Shown: piece by piece, positions 47,529 to 59,296 of the stretch
How the letters are laid out: each line of letters opens with the position of its first letter
How positions within the stretch are numbered: the first letter of the stretch is position 1
Assembly (NCBI GenBank): GCA_032433595.1
Contig: JASWJB010000074.1
Span: forward strand, 86,969 to 150,968
DNA from: Conoideocrella luteorostrata
Taxonomy: Eukaryota > Ascomycota > Sordariomycetes > Hypocreales > Clavicipitaceae
Reading direction: 5' to 3'
Length of the DNA stretch: 64,000 nucleotides
Position numbers and translations under genes: made by a program
The notes under the pieces: model-generated
Databases searched by the model: none
The model's input: the letters and a program-made list of their open reading frames with translations, nothing else
What the model was told of the DNA's origin: nothing

Positions 47529-48597
47529 ATGTTGAGCTCGATATGGAAGCCGTCTGAGCAGCTGCGTGGTTCCAGCCAGCGCGCCCTCATCTACTTTGTC
47601 TGTGGAAATCCAGGGCTCATCGGCTTCTACGTCGACTTCCTCGATGCTCTGCGCAACCTGCTCAACACGTCCCAAGGAACCACGGCCTATGACATCTACG
47701 GTCGGAACCTCCTCGGCTTTTGCGACGACGAGCATGAGCCCTTTGGGCCGGACAACACACCATGGGACGTCCACGCCGAGGTTGACGGCATGTATGAAGA
47801 CGTCGCAGCCCGTCGGGTCAGTGTAGAAGACGGCACTGGCGACGACAAACCATACGATTTTGTGATCCTCATGGGCCACTCCATCGGCGCTTATATCTGC
47901 GTGGAAATGTTCCACCGACACATGCAGGACCCCAGTCGCGCGCAGCGCCTCAACCTCCGCCACGGTTTCTTGCTCTTCCCGACGATTGCTTCTCTGGCGC
48001 TCTCCCGTAGCGGCGTGCGCTTCAATTACATGCGTAGCCTGCCTACCATGGAGACTCACATTGCTACTTATGCCAAGGGGATACTGAGTCTCTTCTCGCA
48101 GGGTACGCTGCAATGGGTCATTGAGAATGTCATGGGGTTCTCACCGTACACTGCGAGCGTGACGGCCGAATGGCTGAAAAGCAGAGATGGTGTGCTCCAG
48201 GCACTGCACATGGGCAAGTCGGAACTCGACACTATTTTTGAGGACAAGTGGGAAGATGAGCTCTGGGAAGTATCTGCTTCTGCCTCTGCGACGGACAAAG
48301 GGCCAGCCTTGAGTCGGTTTTTCATGTTCTACGGCAGGGAAGACCACTGGGTTGCAAACCACGTGAGGGATGAGTTTATCGAGAGGAGACGTAGGGCGGG
48401 TGAGAAGGGTGGAGGAACGAGTATTACGGTTGACGAGGGCAACATTCCGCATGCGTTTTGCACGAAAGAACGTAAGTTTGGGCTTTTTGACATGTGCTTG
48501 TTGCTCTGTGCTAACTGTTCATGCAGTGACGAGTTGGATGATTGCGAGAAGGGTACACGAATGGGTAGAGGAGATTGACAAAGCCAGTCAGTGGTAG
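47529..48597 (+). CDS. Lipid-droplet-associated hydrolase (LDAH family)
   Basis: Alpha/beta-hydrolase of 337 residues, exons 47529-48471 and 48527-48597. The 55-nt intron (GTAAGT, CTAAC, GCAG) gives the expected C-terminus ...TSWMIARRVHEWVEEI. Diagnostic features are the opening strand YFVCGNPGLIGFYVDFL and the nucleophile elbow ILMGHSIGAYI. A later YGREDHW and IPHAFCT supply plausible acid and His residues. A hydrophobic stretch in the middle could embed it in the droplet monolayer. Homologues act on sterol esters or other neutral lipids, with weak and disputed activity, so the substrate is open. Without splicing, the frame would end in an unrelated Cys-rich tail, which confirms the intron. 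Confidence 0.88.
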
Positions 48598-50591
48598 AGT
48601 CAAAAGAGGTGCACACGGTAACGTTGAGGGCAAGTGAGTTTATCGTAGAGTAGCTGGTCTTGGCGTTGTGACGTGGAAAGAGACCTTTTAGAGCAACATT
48701 AATGATTGCCTGTTTGAGACATTAGAAACGACTGTACGCGTCATATATTAATCGGCATTCCATTCTCTGGTAGTACCCAAGCACACAAAGTGACATCACA
48801 TTCGGATCATAGCATGGACAAGCATGTTTTCTTGAACCCTCGGCTGCCGAGGCCCAAGGACCTGCAGCTTTTAACTCTGTCCCACCGTATTGTCCTTCGG
48901 CGGAGGGCTATTGTGTCCCGCTACAATTACACAGCCATTTACTGCAATGTCCAGAGAATGAAAGTGCGATGGGCCGAAACGCAATCCGTCCGTCTCTTGG
49001 CGTACTTACTAGCAAATCGTGAATAGCTGTTCATATGACTAGGGATAGCTCATGCTTGGGGCAGCAAACTTGGCTGTTGGGGGGTGCAACTAGAGAAAGA
49101 TACTTTAGCTACATGGGGAGCATTGTTTACCGCTGATTGGGGTGGCGCTACTATTTAGAATAGAGTTTATGTTCTCTCCATACTGGATCGCCACATGAAC
49201 AAGGTCGTGCGGTGTGTTGTTAGCCTCACTAAGGCTCATCCATGGCGGTAAGAAAAGGCAATTTTCACGACGGGGTGTGAGGATGTCTCTGCCGCTGTCC
49301 GTGCATATGCCACGTCAACAGCAAGATTCGAATAGGGCCCGACGAATCTGTACTAGAGACGGAATGACGACGGTGCTTTCGTCCGGAGTAAATACCCAAA
49401 CACAAAGGCATGTCGCTGCTGCACGTAAGTTGCAAGACGACGCCGCAGAATCATCGAGGTGGCGTAGCATGTAGCACTCCGGTCACAGTACTACGTCTTG
49501 TGCAAAGTAGTCAATGCCTCCTTGACATCGGTTCCATATTCCTCCTTGCGTCCACGCCTTGGACTCTAGAGTTTCATAAAATACCATTACTGGATTGGTC
49601 TTTCTAATTTAGCTGAGACGGCCCCGTGGTCTCGTAGCCCTCTCCGAACCATCATGTCATAATCCAATGCAACCTCTGTAAAATAGGTTACGCGCATCAC
49701 CTAATGGTTTCATCTGTGATGACGGCCAAGGTGGAGTCCGCTTTGGATGTTTGCTACTCCCACCTAAATCTTGTGATGTACCACCTTCGGCTTATGCTGT
49801 GATGCGGCGATTAAAGCACAGCGCAAGATGAAAGAGCTCGTGGACAGACCGAGAAGACCGTGATTGCGGAGTCCCCGGCAACTATTACCCTTATTCTCTA
49901 CGATATACCACATTTTAGCGTTGCGATTGCTGTGCGCATGATGAAAGGCGAAAACAGTGGCATTTAGAAATGCAGCTGGTGCACAACGCCATCTGCTCCT
50001 TGTTACACAGGGCCTGTGCCGTAGCTTCAGACTACTTCAATGACCGAAGTTCTATTGCTAATCGATTATAGTGTTGCCAGTGGATAGGAGCTGCCGTAAT
50101 CTGTCATGCAAACCAGAAAGGTAGCTGGCAACCGGATCCTGGAAGTCTGTAACACAGCACCAGACCGTATGAATGCCGCTTCATAAATGGTGAAATGCAA
50201 AATAAAAATAAAAATAAAGGCAGCATCATCCAATTGACATGGCTGTTACTATTATTTTATGTTGTCTATCATGGTACTCTATCAATAAATGCGTCATCAA
50301 CTTTCGGACGAAGAAGGGCTTGTGAACCGGCCGAGGAGGATATGATCCCGGAGTCCTCAACCGTTACTTCCATTTGTTTGCCTTGTGACATAGTTTCTGA
50401 TTACGCATTGCTGATAGCTCTTAAACAACCTTGTGATTTGTTGACCGAGTAAAGAAACGAGGTCGGTGTGCATTAATTCCTTCGCGTATAAAACCGTGTA
50501 TCCCCCTCGACTCTCACTTCGGCTGTTGTCATCCCTTGTGTTAGAACCCAAACAGAGACGCATCACAAGCATCGATTCCAACTTCAGCACA
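48598..50591. other. Gene-free region
   Basis: Two kilobases without a supported gene. Small frames at 48790-49026, 49214-49474 and 50195-50452 (all +) have no motif or obvious splice partners. The final 150 bases, with TATAAA near 50487, look like the promoter of the next gene. No RNA gene or repeat structure seen. Confidence 0.5.
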
Positions 50592-51182
50592 ATGAATTAC
50601 TCCATCAAGTTCAATTTTCTTCTTGCTGTGGCAGTTATCTGCGCAGTCTACATTGTTGTCGTCACCGGCACTGCTACCCCCAGGGTGGTGGCCAACAACA
50701 CTCTGCGCACCATCGCCAAGCGCGGCAACAGCGTAGGCGAGCTTGACGAGGGAACCTCCTCGAGCATGTACAACAATCAAACAGCCTTTCAGTGCGGGTT
50801 TAAAGTCTGCTTCTCGCCCACCTGCATCGCCAGCTGGGCAGATACTCACGGCTGCAAAGACTCTAATCAAATAGACGGCATTTGCGCTGATATCCGGGAC
50901 TTCAGCAACACGCCCTATAAGGAAATATGCGGAGACTCATGGATGATGGTCTGTGAGTACACGGACGCTTATATCGCAACGTTCCTGTGGAATGGGCAGC
51001 GTCAGCTGTCGGCGACGGCGACGAAGCGCGACAAGCTGGACACTGGCTACAACAGCGACGCCGGGAAGTCCTGCAAATATGGCATGTTGGTGTCGGACAA
51101 GTACACTGGAAGTTTTCTCTACCAGGACTTGTTGGACAATTTCCGATCGATGCTCGATACGATCCCGGTGGAAGGGTGCTGA
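50592..51182 (+). CDS. Small secreted cysteine-rich protein, candidate effector
   Basis: 196 residues with an N-terminal hydrophobic segment (FLLAVAVICAVYIVVVTGTA) that fits a signal peptide, then a short pro-region ending in a dibasic site (AKRGNS) suited to Kex2. The mature part holds nine cysteines, including CGFKVC, TC, HGC, GIC, EIC and VC, and ends in EGC. One cysteine would be left unpaired, or the protein might dimerise. I do not recognise a family. I chose the ATG at 50592 over the upstream in-frame start at 50466, because it places the hydrophobic segment at the N-terminus. It sits alone between gene-poor stretches, a common position for fungal effectors. Function unknown. Confidence 0.7.
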   Translation: MNYSIKFNFLLAVAVICAVYIVVVTGTATPRVVANNTLRTIAKRGNSVGELDEGTSSSMYNNQTAFQCGFKVCFSPTCIASWADTHGCKDSNQIDGICADIRDFSNTPYKEICGDSWMMVCEYTDAYIATFLWNGQRQLSATATKRDKLDTGYNSDAGKSCKYGMLVSDKYTGSFLYQDLLDNFRSMLDTIPVEGC

Positions 51183-51921
51183 GGTGGAAACAAATCAAGC
51201 TTTCGGGCGGATGGATGGATGCGTGAACGAGGAGAAAACCTATCAAAAACGACCAAAGAGAAAAGTAATTAAAGAATTTATACAGAAAGGGGGAGGGTAA
51301 TATAGTTTAAGAGTGATTAGCAAACTCATTACCATGAAACTGACCTTTTTGTTGAAGCTCGTCCGTGTGATCAGAAGCAACGCCTCAGTTCCATTGGACC
51401 ATGCCGCATCGATAGCATCACTGGAAGTACTACTTAACTACGGAGTAGTTGTTTGACTATTCTTCTCATGTGTCTCACTACACCCATAAAAAAGCTTGAT
51501 TGGCCAACAGCCTTGTTTCTAGGTAATTGCGCAGCCTAGCAAATCTACTACAGCACAACAATTGGGGCGAGGGTTGCATCCCACCTAATGTGTACTCCAA
51601 GGTATTACTCAGATAGTATTCATTTCCCCATTGAATCGAAACTTATTACTAGAATGATACCCATGAAATTCAATGCAATAAGCGCCAGCTGATAGACCCT
51701 TGCAGTTAACTGCCGAGTTTGGCTATACCCGAAGCTGACTTCGTACCGTTGCTGACTGTGGGGTTCGAGAGTCGTTCATCTTACACGCAGATCACATCTC
51801 AAAATAACTCGGGAAGGATTAGTTGTGCTACATACGAGTGTATAAGTATAGAGAACCTGTCAGAGCTGAGCACCATCATGATCATTTCCGCTCCATTCTC
51901 CCCTGGCGGCTGCTCCTCGCC
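51183..51921. other. Intergenic region
   Basis: About 740 bases, A/T-rich, between two plus-strand secreted-protein genes. One TACGGAGTA lies at 51439-51447. No gene seen; the last 200 bases are the probable promoter and leader of the flavoprotein gene. Confidence 0.5.
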
Positions 51922-53694
51922 ATGATGTCGATACGCCCACACAGGGCCATTCCAGGCTCCCAACATTTAAACCTAGCCTCCTTACTTATATATGTCCTTT
52001 CATGGGCTGCACTCGGCATTGCCACAGCCCAACCCCAGGGTGCAACTATAGACGATGAGCGAGCAAGCTGCGCCGTCTACGGCCAAGCGAAATACGATGT
52101 GCTCATCTACGGCGCCACACCTGCCGGCCTCGCAGCGGCCATTCAAACAAAGCGCATGAAGAAGACCGTTGCCATTGTCTCGCCATCCAAGCATGTTGGC
52201 GGCTTGACAGCCTCAGGCCTGGGCTGGACGGACTCCAAGGACGGCAACGCCATCGGCGGGATCGCACGCGAGTTTTATGGTCGCGTGTACAAGCATTACA
52301 AATCTGACTCGGCGTGGTCCAAGGAATCTCGAGCGCAGTACATGAAAAAGCAGGCCACAGCCCAGCCGGGACCAACAATTGACGACGGAAAGCAAGTGCA
52401 GTGGACGTTCGAGCCTCACGTCGCGGAAAGGATCTTCGAGGACTGGATCAAGGATCTGGACATAGCGGTCTTTCGTAATGATCCCCTGGATCGGTCGGCG
52501 GACGGAGTGAAGAAGAAGGATGGCCGGATCGTCTCCTTCAAGACCGCTTCGGGCCGTGTCTACGACGCGTCCATGTTCATCGACGCTAGCTACGAGGGAG
52601 ATCTCATGGCCGCGGCGGGCATCGACTACAGGATCGGACGTGAGAGCCAGGCGGAATTCAGTGAGTCGCTGGCTGGGATTCGGATCGACCCTAAAGACGG
52701 CTACTTGGGCATGGATCCGTACGTTCAAAAGGGAGACCCCAAGAGCGGCCTCATCAAGGGGATCGACCGGGTCATCGCAGCCGCCGACGTCCACAAGATG
52801 AACGGAACGGCCGATACTTTCCGTCTCCAGTCGTTCAACTACCGGCTCTGTTTGACCCAGCAGACCGACAGCAGGATAGCGTTTTCCAAGCCTAAAGACT
52901 ACGACGCTGCTTCCTACGAGATCCTCCTGCGATATATCGAGAGCGGCTATCACGACAAGTTCTTCACAAAGAATCCCATGCCCAACGGCAAAACAGACAG
53001 CAACTCCAACGGGCATGTCAGCACCGATCTCCTGGGCGGCAACTACGACGCCCAAAGAAAGACCAACTACATTGAGCAGGACTACAAACAGCGTGCCGAA
53101 ATAGTCCAGCGCCACAAGACATACACGCAAGGTTTCTTCTGGACTCTTGCCAACCACCCCCGCGTGCCTGAGAGATTTAGAAAATCCGCATCCGCATGGG
53201 GCTACGCAAAGGATGAGTTTGGCAGCAACGAGCATTGGCCGTACGAGATATACATCCGCGAGGCGAGACGCATGAAGGGCCGCTACACCATGACACAGGC
53301 CGACGTCCAGAGCCCTAAGAAACCTGTTCAGGACAGCTCCATTGGCCTCGGATCCTACACCCTCGATGTGCACGAAGCGGAGAGAGTCGTCGTCAGTAAC
53401 AAGGTCCACAACGAGGGCCTCATTCATGTACCCATCTCCCGGTCCTTTCCTATTCCGCTCGGCAGCGTCGTTACTCCTCCCAACATCGCAACCAACTTTT
53501 TGAATCCGGTCACCATGAGCAGCACCCATGTAGCTTTTGCCAGCATCCGCATGGAGCCGACCTATATGATTATGGGCCAGAGTGCCGCCACAGCGGCTGT
53601 TTTGGCCATCGAGCAGTGTGCCAAGATTCAGGACGTTGATAGGCAGAAATTGGACGCTAGGCTGAGAGAGGATAAGCAGATACTTGCGGTTTAG
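51922..53694 (+). CDS. Secreted FAD-dependent oxidoreductase (PF12831/xanthan lyase-associated type)
   Basis: Intronless gene for 590 residues. The N-terminus has a signal-peptide-like segment (LASLLIYVLSWAALGIATAQ), so export is likely. The FAD-binding strand-turn-helix reads YDVLIYGATPAGLAAAI; the GATPAG form is typical of this family. HVGGLTASGLGWTD, IGGIAREFY, the second FAD motif MFIDASYEGDLMAAAG, and a C-terminal RMEPTYMIMGQSAATAA support the call. Homologues are found in bacteria and fungi near polysaccharide-degrading enzymes; the electron acceptor and substrate are unknown. Start: the frame is open to 51823, but the first ATG in frame is 51922 (followed by a second ATG). It lies between a secreted small protein and a CFEM protein. 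Confidence 0.85.
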   Translation: MMSIRPHRAIPGSQHLNLASLLIYVLSWAALGIATAQPQGATIDDERASCAVYGQAKYDVLIYGATPAGLAAAIQTKRMKKTVAIVSPSKHVGGLTASGLGWTDSKDGNAIGGIAREFYGRVYKHYKSDSAWSKESRAQYMKKQATAQPGPTIDDGKQVQWTFEPHVAERIFEDWIKDLDIAVFRNDPLDRSADGVKKKDGRIVSFKTASGRVYDASMFIDASYEGDLMAAAGIDYRIGRESQAEFSESLAGIRIDPKDGYLGMDPYVQKGDPKSGLIKGIDRVIAAADVHKMNGTADTFRLQSFNYRLCLTQQTDSRIAFSKPKDYDAASYEILLRYIESGYHDKFFTKNPMPNGKTDSNSNGHVSTDLLGGNYDAQRKTNYIEQDYKQRAEIVQRHKTYTQGFFWTLANHPRVPERFRKSASAWGYAKDEFGSNEHWPYEIYIREARRMKGRYTMTQADVQSPKKPVQDSSIGLGSYTLDVHEAERVVVSNKVHNEGLIHVPISRSFPIPLGSVVTPPNIATNFLNPVTMSSTHVAFASIRMEPTYMIMGQSAATAAVLAIEQCAKIQDVDRQKLDARLREDKQILAV

Positions 53695-54381
53695 ACGTGT
53701 AGAAAATAGATACAGGTTATAGTCCACTCGCCGGCCTGGTTGTCGGGTTGTTCGTGCAAACGCCGTGAACTACACCCCCGTTGCCCCGTACACAAGTGGC
53801 AAACAGAGTTTCACTTGATTCTACCTCCTCAGATCGGGACAGCGTTCAGTGACCGTGATTCGCCGCTCTGGCAGTGAACTGGGACAAGTCCGCTGCCGCT
53901 CAAGCCACTCGGATTCACGGTGTCATAGATCAGGGGAGAATCCATTCACTAACGGAGCAAGCCGTCAAACTTTCTATTACATCGCAGACGGTCGCCAAGT
54001 GGAAATGTAGATCGCTATCGATTGTGAGCATAACAGTAGCCATACATGATTCGCCCACACTGGTTCATGGAGATGCTTTCACGTTCTGAGTGGAGAAACA
54101 CTCGAAAGTCACGGATATACACCCGCTCAGTGACGAACTGTTCGAGATATGTTGAAGCACTGAGGCTTATTACTGTTCTCCAGATGACTCGTTATTTTGT
54201 ATCTGTACTAAGTACACATCCCAACATAGGGAGATTGACCCAATCCGCATGTTTTAATACATCATATCTGCCTTGTCACAGCAGTCCAATCCATCTCCAG
54301 AATGTCACTTCGATGCCATGTTTCCGTAAGACACAATTCTACATCGTGTCTTAGCTGCTCTGCCCTTCATAGTGAAGTATC
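53695..54381. other. Intergenic region between convergent genes
   Basis: About 690 bases between the 3' ends of the flavoprotein (+) and CFEM protein (-) genes. Two small plus-strand frames (53874-54089, 54046-54354) lack motifs. Nothing further seen. Confidence 0.5.
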
Positions 54382-55020
54382 TTACAGGGCCAGAGCACCG
54401 ATGGCGAGCATGGCCAGACCACCAATAGGGGCCAGACCGGCGGCACCTGCAGTGACGGGAGCAGAGGTAGCAGGGGCAGTGCCGTTGCAAGGAACCGTAG
54501 GCTGGGTGGCTACGGTGGTAGGGCAGTTAGTCACAGCAGGCTGGGAGGCCTGAGTGGTGGGAGCGGCAGTGGTAGGGCCAGCGGTAGAGGTAGGAGCAGC
54601 GCCGCCGTCAGAGCTGGGGGCAGAGCTGGGGGGCGAGCTGGAGTCGGGCTTGCCAGCAGCAGCACAGAGCTTCTGGGTAGCGGGAAGAACCTCGCCTGGA
54701 GGGTGTTTTGTTAGCTATCATGTTCGTGGTCGTGTAGCTCTCAGAACAGCAGAAGGCAAAGTAGTAGATCAATGGACAGATATAAACTTACCGACGGCCT
54801 TCTCAGGGCCACACTTGGAAATGACGCAAGAAGTAGCTGCGCCCTGGATGGCAGAGAAGTTCTCCTTCTTACAGATGCAGGCGAAGTCGGTGGTAGAGCA
54901 AGAAGTCTTGCTCTTGACAGCGTCGTCAAGGCAGGGAATGGCGCAAGAGGGGATGTCGTCCTTGCTCTGGGCAGAGACCAGGGCGGCAAAAGCAACGGCG
55001 GCAACGGCGGAGAACTTCAT
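54382..55020 (-). CDS. CFEM-domain GPI-anchored surface protein
   Basis: 180 residues, exons 55020-54792 and 54695-54382. The intron (GTAAGT...TCCAG) joins PEKAVG to EVLPATQKLC and supplies the eighth cysteine of the domain. A signal peptide (MKFSAVAAVAFAALVSAQ) precedes a CFEM domain with all eight cysteines (PSC, IPC, SC, FAC, IC, SC, KC, LC) and the conserved Asp in STTDFACIC that binds haem iron in known members. A Ser/Thr/Pro/Ala-rich stalk (about residues 90-155) ends in a hydrophobic C-terminal tail, LAPIGGLAMLAIGALAL, fitting a GPI-attachment signal. CFEM proteins act in haem/iron capture, cell-wall structure or host interaction; which applies here cannot be told. Confidence 0.92.
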
Positions 55021-58000
55021 ATTGAATGTAGAGTGGTAGCTTTTGAGGTTGTTGGTATACAAAAAACGAGTGTAAATGGAGTATCAAGCGAGTGAATGAA
55101 GAAGGAGAGAAGAAAAGATCTGAAAGGGAAGAGGCGAGCTGTCCACCTTTAAGTAGGTAACAGCAAGGCCTTGGAAACCTTGTCGGTTTTCCCGTCGATT
55201 CACTCTCGGGAGATGCCAGAAGCTTTCGAACAGAACAATCAGAGGTTCCTCCGCCACGCTTTCATGAGCCAACACTCTTTGTATTAGCCAGGTTATCCTC
55301 CGCACGCCCCGTTTACCCCCTCCCCGCCTCCCCTCATTGGGACTGTTCCACTCCACACTGGGGACAGCGAGATTTGTGGTCTTGAAGCCGGTCCATCGTT
55401 AGGTTTTGAGCCATGTCTTTACTCCGCATGGATGTATGATATTGTCTAGTAGGCGTAGGCGCCCTTTCGTCGAGCTGGGTTCGCCCGCGGGTGGTCGCTC
55501 GTCGGCTGTCGGACAAGGGGCGGGGTGTCTGCTGACAATATTGCTTTAGTCCCAACTCCAACAAAGTTATTAGGCAACTTAAGCTAAGATGTGGGATGCA
55601 CTAGGAGCGGCTAGGCTAGTTCGACTGTCATGCACGGAATACAGAATAAATATTGTATGTATTATCCTGTACCAAGTGGGCTGCCAGGCTGTATCCTAAC
55701 TTCATTAGTCTAACACGACCGAGCGGCCGAGATGATCGACAGCCAATACCGAGAATAAGTCAGTGTTGAGCTCTTGACTTGGTACGTACGGGCCAATGCT
55801 TCTTTGTTTTCCTGGTGGCTGTTTTTTACATAATTAAAAAGAAATAGCCTCTGGTTTTGGCGCAGCATGTGCGTACCCTTTGCCCCCTTGGCAGGAATCG
55901 TCTGTCACCGTCTGAAACTTCGACTCGTGGCTCGGTTGGCCAAAGGGAATATGCCGGACACACAACAAAAAGAAAGATGCAAGAGAAGAGAAGTAAAATT
56001 CATTACACCGTGCAAGGTTCGTCTAATCCGGAGAGGGAGCAGGGCGGTAGAGGACCAACAGAATCCAACAGCGCAATAGACTGCACTTGGACGTTGGTTG
56101 GGAGAGGGGGGGTCTCGCGTCGTCATATCTGTGCACCGACTGAGTACGTTGTTTGTATTATTTTATGCCGATCCAGGTGGTGATCATCACCAGCATGACC
56201 TGCCTAGTGTGGGATTGGAAAGGAGGGCGCTCTCGACTCAGCTCCAAATGGTGGTGCTGCATCTTGACATTGTCGGCTTAAGAAAATAAAGATGGATACT
56301 GCGTGACGAGCAGTTTCTGTCACTTTCGGCACTGACTTGTTTTACGCACTGCAGTTGGCGATTTAACTTTTTGCGCAGACATTAGGCTCTCGTTTGACCG
56401 GCTGCCCCTCAATATTGGCGCCCACGAAAGCGGGTTGTATGCTTTCCACTGCCATGGTTTCCTTTCGGTATACGCCTAAGCTTTGTTTTCTCAGTCTTGA
56501 GCTCACGTCTTTAGCACTCAGTTAATCGATGTATGGTAATTTTTCATTCAATCCTGTGCTCATCTCCCCTACGAGCCTGGACTTGGCTTTGTAGTCCACC
56601 GGGACAGGCAGGCGTTCGGTTTTCCAGGCCGCCATAGTGCTCAGGTCATGTATTTGCCTCAGACGGGCTGCTCGAGAGTTTCACAATGGAGAATTAGGAT
56701 CATGTGTGGCTGCCGGTTGTGGGGCTTTGGTCAGGCTCTTGGTAAAGGTATTTCATCGTCATGTTCATCAGTATTGATCGAGTTCTCCATCTGCAGCCAA
56801 CTCTGACATCTTTCTTCTCTTCATTGTGAGGCTCTGGGGTAAACCCCTTGGCTCGTGCCCCTTTTCTTCTCCATATATCATGAATTATTACTGGGTCCAG
56901 ACAAAGTAGGGACAATTTTCTTCCCCAAGATCCATTCCTTTCAGTCAGACTGCCTACCTGGTGGTGAGTCCCGTCTGACTATGAGCTTTGGTGCAGCGCC
57001 TTTCCGCCCTTTGCACCAATTTGCATCCTAGCCGGGCAATTGTTAGCATGTGACATGCGATACGTAGTATCATGATAATGGGAGCACGCAGAATAAATAG
57101 CAATCAACAAACGAGAGCCTTATGGCCAGTCCATTCACGCTAAGATGGGCTGTCGCCCTGAAGCCTCTCTCACATGCTTCCGCCAAGGATCTAAGACACG
57201 GGCAGCCAAGATGCATCAGCGGCAGGGCTGAGGAGGTTCCTGCATCGGAGTGGCGCCCTGTCATGATATCCGGGGGCAGTCCTTGCCGGAACGGAGCCTT
57301 GGCACAAACTCTTCGAGCGACAAGCTCTTAAGCAGCACACCAAGGCACCGATGGACCGATGCAGCGTCGCATAGATCCCGCCGCACATATTATTTATTGT
57401 ACTAGTACGGCGTACCTGCAGAAGATAGCCTTATTAGCGCCAGCCCGGTTATTGGCAGGTGGCAGTTCGCACATGAAAAGTGCCATTAATTGCGTTGTAT
57501 GTGTGTGCGCGGGAGCAACCAACTACAATGAATGAAACCTTTTTGAAGCCTTCAGAGCTGGAGTACTGTTCCACTATAGCGGCAGCGCAGCGCGCATACA
57601 GATGCCAACCACGCATTACTACGTGATGGAGCACGTTCAACTGGAAGAGAGTAAGGGCAGCCGATTATCGAGACGCTACGATACAACTGCGCTTCTCACC
57701 GACGGGAGACTCGTGTCTGATAACAACGGCCTTAGATACGTTTGCCAAGACAGTTAAAGATTGGCCGTCGCCCCGTGGAACCGGATCACTGGGCTTTGTC
57801 TGGAACCAATGCATGTAATCTCAGCAGCAAGAAAGACCCTTCCAGCCGGCCATGTGAATGCTATAACTGTATTTCCGCCATCAACTTTTCACCCTCAAAA
57901 AGGCCGTGCTTTCTCGCTGCCGGAATGATAACATGATAACACTGTCCACAATGGGACTCGCGCCGCCGCAACATGCTGGGCTCCTGGACGGCAATGTAGA

Positions 58001-59296
58001 TGTTGCAGGATAGCATGGTGCGATCCTCGGGACAGTGTAATTCTAGCTTCGTGCCTGGCGATACCTCCCCAGGTTTTCGATTCTAGAAAGCCGTCGACCA
58101 TTTGGACCGCGCTTATCAAAAGAGGCGCTGTCAAAGTGGCACGGTGCCGCTCCGTTGGACTGACTACAAGACAATAAATGAAGTTCCGGCTCCCCCCCCC
58201 CCTCGGTTGGTTGTCATAACACACGCCCCCCGCCTTATAGTCAACTAGTGGTGACCGACCCCCCAGTTAATATGCTCGATGGATCGACATCCTTCTGGCG
58301 GCTTCTCATTCGCATTCGGCCTCCTCTCCCACACAATACACAATAGTCCCGCAGCTAGCTGCTGCGAGCGGACCATTCTCCATGTACGGCATAACGATCA
58401 GCATCGGTCCGGAGATTGCATGCAGCCTTCACTGTCTGATTTGCAGGCAGGCTGTGCCATAATGGCCGTGATTCCTTAGTACGTGCTGCGAGTCATCTGT
58501 TCCTGCTTTTCGTTGCATCAGCAAGATTTCTATAAGCCATCACGTCACACTCACATGGCGCCGTAGACTGAAGTCTTCAGTAGTAGCGCATATAGCTGGG
58601 AGGGCTCGTTACAAGCTTCACTCTCGTGTTGTGGTATTTTCCGAATCTCATTAATCTGCTACGTCCAATATTTGCTCAACCCCAGAGTCCCCCCAGGAGT
58701 ATCTATCTATCCATCACCCTAACTGACTTGGGACCCGGAACGCAAATGTCCTAGCATCGCACACCATTTTTGATCAGGGCTAGGACAGTATTTATGTAGG
58801 CATGTACATAGTGTGTACTCCGTAATATATGTAGCTCATAGCAAGTTTGTCTGTGAAAGATCAAACTGTAACGCGGTAATGCACCACAACTCCCTCAATA
58901 TACATTCCTCCGTTATCTAAGATAAACACCTACCTTAACAGAACCAGCATGGATGTCAAACGAAATGTGTCAAACCGACCTTACCAAACCTGCACAGCCA
59001 TGATAGTTCTTCCCTTAACCTTACGATTCACCCTTTCCCAGCGTAATGCACGACATAAAGTCTGCTCGTCATGTCTCCATGACATTAGATTAGTTGCATT
59101 GCTATGTATCAGGTTGAAGAACCGGCTGTGATGCCAGATCACAAAAAAAACTATATACCCCCTAAATCCTCTAAATCAAACCGCCCTGTCGTAGACTTCC
59201 GGAACAGTTTCAGACGCCGAACCGCAAAATCCGAATCAACGCCTCGCGCCTCAACTTGTTGACTGATACACCAACGCCAAATGCCAACGCCAATTC
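55021..59296. other. Large gene-free region
   Basis: Over 4.2 kb without a supported gene. The first few hundred bases are the CFEM promoter/leader, with pyrimidine tracts on the minus strand. Frames elsewhere are short (the longest about 110 codons, at 55857-56183 on the plus strand and 57895-58224 on the minus strand), overlap on both strands and show no motif. An 11-base C run is at 58192-58202 and one TACTCCGTA at 58816-58824. No tRNA, rRNA or transposon signature seen. Confidence 0.5.

Noticed and set aside
47487..48113. 208-codon minus-strand frame
   Set aside because: Antisense of the lipid-droplet hydrolase exon, with no motif of its own.
52213..53727. 504-codon minus-strand frame
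   Set aside because: It mirrors the flavoprotein gene, whose plus-strand frame has clear FAD motifs. The antisense frame shows none and is a codon-bias effect.
55021..59296. Search for a CRISPR-like array, rRNA or tRNA in the large gap
   Set aside because: No regular repeats, rRNA-like blocks or cloverleafs seen. CRISPR arrays are not expected in a fungal nuclear genome.
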